A stretch of 45,000 nt of DNA from Nemertoderma westbladi (taxonomy: Eukaryota; Xenacoelomorpha; Nemertodermatida; Nemertodermatidae): contig JAUCBJ010006872.1 of the NCBI GenBank assembly GCA_032718475.1, positions 1 to 45,000 on the forward strand, read 5' to 3'. A program made the translations under genes and the position numbers. This document shows, piece after piece, positions 40,901-45,000 of this stretch; the stretch's first letter is position 1; every line of letters begins with the position of its first letter. The notes under the pieces are model-generated. The model worked only from the letters and a program-made list of their open reading frames with translations. It was not told the DNA's origin and made no database searches.

Positions 40901-43380
40901 CGACCATGGATAATCCCACAACAGCCAAAGGGCAGGACATGGCGATTAAGAGAACGGAATCCCAGCAGAAGGCATTGGGAATCGTGTGGGATAGAGAGAC
41001 AGACGAACTGAAGTATCAGCTGAGCCAGGAGGGCGCAGACATCCACACGAAGAGGGGCTACGTATCGTATATAGCAAGGATATATGATCCCCTAGGCCTA
41101 GCATCCCCATTATTAGTCACGGGGAAACAGATACTCAAGAGAGTATACAAATTGAAAGATGAATGGGACGTAGAGGTACCAGAGGAAATCAAGAAACAGT
41201 GGAGCAAATGGACAGGAAACTTGGAGAAGATGGGAACATACAACATGCCAAGGGTGTATTTCCCGGATGGGAACATGACGAATCTGGACCTACACATGTT
41301 CTCCGACGCGTCGTTGGAAGCGTACGGAGCAGCACTCTACTTAGTACAACGAGAAGGGGCTCATAGGCCAAGGCTAGCCTTTAGCAAAGCAAAGTCAACG
41401 CCGCCAGATTCAGCATCAGTTCCCAAGTTAGAATTGACAGCTGCGAGACTAGGAGTAAGAGCCACAGCCTACCTAGTGGATACTATTCCCAACATAGTGG
41501 AGACACACTACTGGACGGACTCCATGGTAATGCTTGGTTGGCTACACAACGAAAGGACGAGATACCCGATATTCGTCGCGAATAGAGTGGACGAAATAAG
41601 GGCAAGCACGGAACTGGAAAGGTGGCACTACTGCCCAACAGACGAGAACCCAGCGGACTTGCTGTCGAGGGGCGTGGAACGCCACACTTTCCTGAAGAAG
41701 GAAGTATTGTGGCAACATGGGCCACAATTTCTAAGCGATAGGGAGGCCTGGCCGCCGATGAGGAAGGTGGACCCGGGCTCGGAAGTAGTATCAGAAGGAG
41801 AAGAGGGAGATTCAGAGGGAGAAGAGATATACTCCCAGATGGTGAGGGAGATTAGGGACGTGCAACCAGGAAGGGAACTGTGCGATAACCCAACGGATAA
41901 ACTCCTCAGCTATAGTTCTAGTTGGTATAAGACCAAGAAACTAGTGGCGTATTGGAGAGCCTTTGGGAATTTCCTTGCAGGAGTTGGCAAGGACAAGAAA
42001 ATCAGGATAACAATAGATCTGGAGGGAGCGGCCAAGGCAGTGATCCGCTATGAACAACGGAAGAACTACGGCGACGAGGTGGAACGCCTCGGTAACCATC
42101 AGCACCTCCGACGGGACAGCGAGCTGATTACACTGTCGCCACAACTCAATGACGACGGGATTCTAGTAATGAATTCTAGGGTGGGATACAACAACAGCAT
42201 AATCGTACCACCGAAACCCATCATCATTCCTACAGGATCGCCAATAGTCCACCAGATTATATGGGACTCCCACAAATCGATATTGCATGGGGGCACCAAC
42301 CGAACCCTCACAGAGATAAGGAGGACCTATTGGGTCAAACAATTAAGGAAGAAGGTTAAAGCGGTAGTGGGGCAGTGCCAGACCTGCCGACGAGCGAAGA
42401 AGGAGCGAGCCGTACAGGAGATGGCGCCACTACCGGCGAGTAGGGTAAGACAGCACGACCCGCCATTTACGCATTGCGGTGTGGACATGTTCGGGCCGAT
42501 AAAGATCAAAGTGATGCGGCACACGGAGAAACGCTACGGCATTATCTTCGTATGTAACAACACGCGGGCAGTAGGGATAGAACTCGCCCAAGATGCAACC
42601 GCATCAGCATTCATTAATGCCTTGGAAAGGTTTAGGGACTGCAAAGGTGGGACGATCGCAGTGATATACAGCGACAATGGCACCAACTTTGTAGGCGCAG
42701 AGAATGAGATGGCAGAGGCTTTGGACATCCTGGAAGGGGAGGAAGTCAGGGCGGCCATGAGACGACGACAAGTGAAGTGGGAAAGGAGGACGCCGTATGC
42801 ACCACATACACTAGGATGCGTCGAGAGACTGGTGGGCAGTTCAAAGCGTCTAATGACGAAGCTAATGAACACCCACATGGTCACTGAGGACGTCTTACGG
42901 ACAGTGCTTGCGAAGTGCGAGGGGATCATTAATAGCAGACCGCTATATCCGGAGAATGATGATCCTGAGTCACTAGACGTGCTGACGCCTAGCCATTTTC
43001 TGATGGAAAGGCCAGCGACCATCGATATGCGGGGTGTAGACCCAGATGATATACACTCCCGCCAGAGTTGGAAAGTCGCTAAAGCAATTAGCGCAGAGTA
43101 TTGGAGGAGGTGGGTAGAAGAATACCTACCCACACTCCATAAAAGAAGCAAATGGAGGAAGCCGAATAGAGAGTTGAAAGAGGGAGATCTCGTAATCGTT
43201 ACGGATGATACTATCATCAACAACCAATGGCGGTTGGCGAGAATTGTAGGCACTTACTCCGACGAGGACGGAAGAGTCCGATCGGTAGAAGTGCGGATAG
43301 GTGGTAAGATAGGTGCGAAGGACAGAAAAACCTACAGGAGAGCTGTAGGGAAATGCTGTCTCCTAGAAGGGGCACCTTAA
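34903..43380 (+). CDS. BEL-2 gag-pol polyprotein, 2825 codons
   Basis: A single open frame carrying the full BEL/Pao set. N-terminal Gag: Arg/Glu-rich with a 37-residue tandem repeat (residues about 86-160), a charged coiled coil (about 326-466), an Asn-rich island (about 507-606) and two more repeat families (about 624-668 and 692-771). Capsid-like block from about 1143 (PPVEPFKFDGSRPEEYLQF). Zinc knuckle CSRCVMSGHRARQC near 1459. Protease MLVDSGAAFTLV with Asp1524. RT with FTCDIEGMFNQV and YVDD (1947-1950). RNase H with FSDAS (Asp2135), PKLELTAAR and WTDSM. Integrase with His2457, His2462, Cys2492, Cys2495 and catalytic Asp2528, Asp2591, Glu2641. C-terminal DUF5641-type end. At 2825 residues it is much longer than the usual 1700-2000, mostly from the Gag repeats. 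All catalytic residues are present, so the copy may be young and possibly competent. Confidence 0.95.
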   Translation: MSRSGDTTPTRTPDEELTIREAATRRYRPTTPEPSITGDPEVQDEGDRLESEAESRGGGVESEDRENEVEGEREESTRNEGRRADVAGQPQAEGDGRPTGTAKVGPTVRRRTRRDDGDVDTDVAGQPQAEGDGRPTGTATVGPPVRRRTRRDGGEVGDEDVGVSDRLRRAYNATRRLLEEARKGKTIDEVKLNSGLGKSDRYFHYLMRFGQRELAEERATRVAEELYDSWRYGCIQPRVVYIGPYLIDARGIKSVGWNRPEEGEPEVDPAGSVSSVGESSGKRGKVSRSGRRRGSVVTDKSATSSAKERVVREADATYRIDLITQGQEEISKRLKEGKVLLEREAVSIRETRERAERAIRRLREYDEIEWKEQEERVAREKSERKEREAEREKREAREESERRERKARRREGIRIEVELAKQNEREAMDKMAEEGREQEELKKRQREFVEYKARQTRELRLARAGVSESGTGSSIFEEQEAVDVFINAPLTGTARRTRNWCDRTSGGGNNITVDDVNINNTVLNDPNQIFIAGNTLPNSNNFILNQNDSNINVQNNSNNVVIQSNPNNLNNNPNSILQNNPNNVITQNNVSNFGAQDNLGALEDTHGGVINVNASDVHSPAGEGLVGHVVSRPEVAGLSQPEVGLVGLVDSRPKAAGLSQPEAGLVGQVVVEREAGVSGPSRNTNIVSTGEECRSGIRDSEVRCGEWGGATGAPPHKISGERGGAENAPQEGYRSVVRGGEVRSGGWGGATSTPPREVSDERGGAENVPQASADNARAEVGKPQHPATESNRGIASIPSGVRSSRERQVDVARGRTERRARPEEGRRTVEFNREVDERSHEPEYCTERRRREDGRRSIAANDRRARTDSEPSVVEMEGESRWGRTTGDCRRPGETRPDEAHYASREGYMMYRHEDESGRGGQRETFRRDIPADRGYGSRGEDYSRRINFDPEQHIQTVRHTVGLTAHTIGHADRSNVGDRIAWTTGLNPEVAEYIPVGRPEADRPIPVPVQQYDYSTKGYNIYPGEGGIIADRCMGPNILTSTPLPSIPVGGGQGDIPPSQYQQYTPIGARTTNPLDENKSCDTEIWRGPLPPMIYPSQRKTGNRTDGPHQTRETMQHPSNPLEAQAVGMATLIDALKTRIELPPVEPFKFDGSRPEEYLQFRRMYSNEILTKNLTQAECLKYLQVYTGGPAYDIVRQYQGIEGGFTTAWRALDREYGHPAKIIRQTLRGITTGGLQDNPVSIKTFANKVEKALIVLKTLDAPYELNASNNITTIAQALPMWLRNKWRKVAFSTRDRKGAEPGLEEMSSFLSYEAELITDPVYSEDSLGKGPKTDYNRPKPEHNTSNALPKLRQSLPYAATQGTASPQVAEGKTGQGKNNNTNEHNPNTSSRPNPSYKNSRDFSTNAVAIRDALYKDGYDPKSKCQLHTNARHLTMDCSYWQALPREDQVEYADRNDICSRCVMSGHRARQCKETPVKFRRDKGQTMATSTVGAKKRGTVLLGVVPVRVIGEGNRSVTTLMLVDSGAAFTLVEDWVAEEIGLRTRPSRMAVTTISSKDEVLEMRTGRCAIAAVAPGCDYGATIDPIQVIESININARRPTNIEVEQYKFLDSIDFSIPEVDVRKVSIIVGMDCPTAHERMQTVFGEDRECDPVAILTPFGWTLSGPIKSKIPFRMSETSGCMFAGTMQEMGDEGAEEQLKRLLRQDFEGLKETGVGTSVEDKQALQSVEESMKCDEGRYTIGMVWKLPKIPLPDNRGMVLTRLRKLKQTLKRSPEKNEYIHRTIKKYVEKGWAVELPVDEPNTDRTYYLPLHVALDPKKGKLRMVVDASAKTNGKCLNDYLLEGPNIYNSGIEVLLRFRNGKHAFTCDIEGMFNQVRVTEEDSDSQRFLWYDGEEEPPIIPAYKMIVQNMGAKSSSFTTTMAVRDTVKGKEDRYSSRAVDMIRRGFYVDDGMESGNTVKKILDTGREVRDILKGSGFNLTKFQSSSEEFIKAIEDRKPESTMDNPTTAKGQDMAIKRTESQQKALGIVWDRETDELKYQLSQEGADIHTKRGYVSYIARIYDPLGLASPLLVTGKQILKRVYKLKDEWDVEVPEEIKKQWSKWTGNLEKMGTYNMPRVYFPDGNMTNLDLHMFSDASLEAYGAALYLVQREGAHRPRLAFSKAKSTPPDSASVPKLELTAARLGVRATAYLVDTIPNIVETHYWTDSMVMLGWLHNERTRYPIFVANRVDEIRASTELERWHYCPTDENPADLLSRGVERHTFLKKEVLWQHGPQFLSDREAWPPMRKVDPGSEVVSEGEEGDSEGEEIYSQMVREIRDVQPGRELCDNPTDKLLSYSSSWYKTKKLVAYWRAFGNFLAGVGKDKKIRITIDLEGAAKAVIRYEQRKNYGDEVERLGNHQHLRRDSELITLSPQLNDDGILVMNSRVGYNNSIIVPPKPIIIPTGSPIVHQIIWDSHKSILHGGTNRTLTEIRRTYWVKQLRKKVKAVVGQCQTCRRAKKERAVQEMAPLPASRVRQHDPPFTHCGVDMFGPIKIKVMRHTEKRYGIIFVCNNTRAVGIELAQDATASAFINALERFRDCKGGTIAVIYSDNGTNFVGAENEMAEALDILEGEEVRAAMRRRQVKWERRTPYAPHTLGCVERLVGSSKRLMTKLMNTHMVTEDVLRTVLAKCEGIINSRPLYPENDDPESLDVLTPSHFLMERPATIDMRGVDPDDIHSRQSWKVAKAISAEYWRRWVEEYLPTLHKRSKWRKPNRELKEGDLVIVTDDTIINNQWRLARIVGTYSDEDGRVRSVEVRIGGKIGAKDRKTYRRAVGKCCLLEGAP
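35158..35379 (+). repeat. 111-bp tandem duplication in BEL-2 gag
   Basis: Two nearly identical 111-base units, each encoding DVAGQPQAEGDGRPTGTA and then VRRRTRRD; the second unit begins near 35269. It is in frame and a recent duplication. Confidence 0.85.
36772..36904 (+). repeat. 60-bp repeat with GGCCTGGTAGGCC hairpins in BEL-2 gag
   Basis: GGCCTGGTAGGCC occurs at 36772, 36832 and 36892, exactly 60 bases apart, each giving a 5-bp stem with a GGT loop. It encodes GLVG followed by SRPEVAGLSQPE-type 20-residue repeats. Confidence 0.8.
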
Positions 43381-43405
43381 TGGAGTGTGAGAGGAGTTTT
43401 TAGTC

Positions 43406-43458
43406 GTCCAAGTTTTGGACTGAGGGGGGTGGGATTGAGGGCGAGACGCCCTTCCCAC
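43406..43458 (+). other. Two stem-loops just after the BEL-2 stop codon
   Basis: GTCCAA-GTT-TTGGAC (43406-43420) is a 6-bp stem. GTGGGA-TTG-AGGGCG-AGA-CGCCCT-TCCCAC (43429-43458) is a 12-bp GC-rich stem with a 3-base bulge. A structured element also follows pol in BEL-1. Confidence 0.65.
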
Positions 43459-43536
43459 ACAAATACAAATAAAATAAAAATAAAATAATAGTACGTAGTA
43501 GGTACGCAGTTAATAGGCAGAAGGTAGAAGAGTTAG

Positions 43537-44042
43537 AAGGTACGTAGTACCTAGAGTTAGTTAGTTAGTTAGGAGGTACATAGTACCATTAGTTAGTAAG
43601 AGTCAGCTAGTTAGTTAGTTAAGGGTACGTAGTACCGCTAGTTAGCTAGAGTAGTTAGAGGGTACGTAGTACCATTAGTTAGTAAGAGTCAGATAGTTAG
43701 TTGGTTGAGGGTACGTAGTACCGCTAACTAGCTAGAGAGTAAGAGTCAGAGGGTACGTAGTACCATTGGTTAGTAAGAGTCAGAATAGTTAGTTGGTTGA
43801 GGGTATGTAGTACCACTAACTAGCTAGAGAGTAAGAGTCAGAGGGTACGTAGTACCATTGGTTAGTAAGAGTTAGAATAGTTAGTTGGTTGAGGGTACGT
43901 AGTACCGCTAACTAGCTAGAGAGTAAGAGTTAGGATAGTTAGTTGGTTGAGGGTACGTAGTACCGCTAACTAGCTAGAGAGTAAGAGTTAGAAGGTATGT
44001 AGTACCGTAAGAGAGTAGGTAGTTAAAGGGTACGTAGTACCG
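43537..44042 (+). repeat. Array of 12 GGTAYRTAGTACC hairpins in BEL-2
   Basis: The 13-base motif GGTACGTAGTACC (arms GGTAC/GTACC, loop GTA) occurs about twelve times at intervals of roughly 35-60 bases. It lies inside a longer imperfect tandem repeat with TTAGTTAGTAAGAGTCAG and CGCTAACTAGCTAGAGAG spacers. Variants change only the loop or one arm base (GGTACATAGTACC, GGTATGTAGTACC). Confidence 0.85.
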
Positions 44043-44328
44043 ACAGTTAGAGAGCGAGAGTGAGAATTAGTAAGAAAGTACTAGTTAGTAAGAGATAGAG
44101 GTAGAGGGGTATATACGACATAGATATTAGTTAGCAGTTAGAGGGGGGCATATGGGTACAGCTGGATAAATCGTGTGGCCACGCGACGCATACTGTTGTA
44201 CTGCATAGGCCCACAGAGTAGGCCAGAATGTGGATTAGAGAGTAGGATAATCCATAGGCAATAGTAGGTGGTAGCACAGTAGGACAAAACAAAACAAAAT
44301 AAATAGAATAGGGCTGAAAGTTACAATT

Positions 44329-44472
44329 ATGGTAACAGTAGGAAAATCATTCTGGAACACAATAAAAGTAACTGATAGAATAGAATAGGATAGACGGGAA
44401 GCGAAGCGATTGGAAGAAATCGCTAGACAGGAAAAGACAGAAAGCAGATCCCAGGGGAGCGATAGTGACTAG
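44329..44472 (+). pseudogene. Possible small accessory frame in the BEL-2 3' region
   Basis: An ATG frame of 19 codons ends in TAG at 44386-44388. The same register then stays open for 27 more codons with a coding-like charged composition (RREAKRLEEIARQEKTESRS) to TAG at 44470-44472. Without homologues this may be chance; it is noted because BEL-1 also has an accessory frame at this position. Confidence 0.25.
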
Positions 44473-44760
44473 GAAGCGACCCAGGGAGGAAGCCATCTCG
44501 AGAGAGACGGGGAGGCCCCCGAGGTCGGGAGGAATAGACTGAGGCTTTAGTGTGGTACGCCTGGAAGGCGCCACGCGAGACGTGCGAACTATTAAATACA
44601 AATTTAATTTCAATGTAAATAATCAATATAAGTGCAATTTGTATGTACGTACGTAGTAATCAGTAATCTAGAAATATATATACGCTCGATGTAAGTACTA
44701 TAGTCATACAACCTTTCTCAATTAGCTACTGGGAATGGGGACTAGATTGACTATGGGACT

Positions 44761-44871
44761 ATGGACGAGACACGAGACGACTTCACACTTCTTGAGTGCG
44801 ATGGCACGGGAGGGGAGGTGACATTCGTCAGAGGGGATGAGGTAGTCAATGAGGGGTCGAGGGAAGAATGA
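44761..44871 (+). CDS. Possible 36-codon acidic ORF in the BEL-2 3' region
   Basis: An ATG frame encoding a short acidic peptide (begins MDETRDDFTLLECDGTGGE). A weak pyrimidine-AG (CAACCTTTCTCAATTAG) lies upstream. It is unrecognised and may be fortuitous in purine-rich sequence. Confidence 0.2.
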   Translation: MDETRDDFTLLECDGTGGEVTFVRGDEVVNEGSREE

Positions 44872-45000
44872 TAGTGCGGAGTGCGGAGAGGGTGCGGATG
44901 CAATCCTAGCGTGTGGGGGGGGGGGAAGGAGTAAGAGGCTGAGTAAGGGACAGAGAAGTCCGAGAGTAGAGTGAGAGGAGAGTAGAGTCAAGGGCGAAAG

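Larger units (their letters stand above)
34260..45000 (+). mobile_element. BEL-2: intact-frame BEL/Pao retrotransposon, 3' end outside the window
   Basis: A second BEL/Pao element in the same direction as the receptor gene. GC content rises near 34300, and the 5' LTR probably lies between about 34260 and 34780 (a stretch ending CTTTATCTTTCACACA). The boundary is uncertain because no matching 3' LTR is seen before 45000. The single gag-pol frame (34903-43380) is uninterrupted. At least 1.6 kb of 3' non-coding sequence follows. Confidence 0.85.
43381..45000 (+). other. BEL-2 3' non-coding region
   Basis: Purine-rich, with no long coding frame. It starts with two stem-loops (43406-43420 and 43429-43458), then the GGTACGTAGTACC hairpin array (43537-44042), then AG-rich sequence to the window edge. 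Long minus-strand frames here are by-products of skewed composition. Confidence 0.6.

Noticed and set aside
44100-45000. 3' LTR of BEL-2
   Set aside because: No segment matches 34260-34900, so the 3' LTR is probably beyond the window.

Overview
The window reads as AT-rich invertebrate animal DNA: introns have GT-AG borders, and the genes are surrounded by BEL/Pao LTR retrotransposons, RTE-like LINEs, a tRNA-derived SINE and a MITE. The species cannot be named from the sequence. The only host gene I can support is a plus-strand Cys-loop (pentameric) ligand-gated ion channel gene, of which five exons are visible (4991-5685, 10157-10236, 10931-11046, 28298-28464, 32874-32971). All four exon junctions keep the reading frame, and exon 5 carries a canonical C-x13-C Cys-loop. 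The gene runs off the right edge before the membrane helices. Its first exon is unusual: a signal peptide, two cysteine-rich repeats and a threonine-rich mucin-like linker precede the receptor domain.

Most of the window is transposable elements, apparently sitting in the introns of this gene. Intron 1 holds a decayed plus-strand LINE (5880-10083) split by a second LINE in the opposite direction (6913-9477), with a 41-bp target duplication. Intron 3 holds a 44-bp minisatellite into which a 15.8-kb BEL/Pao element (12168-28007, 5-bp target duplication CTTAC) has inserted. Intron 4 holds a LINE 3' end carrying a 535-bp MITE, then a 5'-truncated LINE copy (29817-32087) with an open reverse transcriptase frame. 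After exon 5 come an old LINE fragment and a second BEL/Pao element whose single 2825-codon gag-pol frame (34903-43380) is intact; its 3' LTR is not seen in the window.

BEL-1 is broken by stops and frameshifts but is rich in structure. It has 2.1-kb LTRs with a tRNA-like pol III promoter upstream of a TATA box, a leader with two perfect splice donors, an SPD-repeat insert between RNase H and integrase, a strong nested stem-loop after pol, and a 3' accessory reading frame preceded by a good branch point and splice acceptor. This suggests a spliced subgenomic mRNA.

The most novel signal is a 20-bp hairpin repeat (GGAAGGCTYGCGAGCCTACC) occurring eight times inside BEL-1. It occurs in coding and non-coding parts and is read in three different frames, and some copies show paired (compensatory) stem changes. 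BEL-2 has its own analogue: twelve GGTAYRTAGTACC hairpins downstream of pol and three GGCCTGGTAGGCC hairpins at an exact 60-bp period within gag. Both elements therefore seem to carry families of small hairpin repeats acting at the nucleic-acid level.
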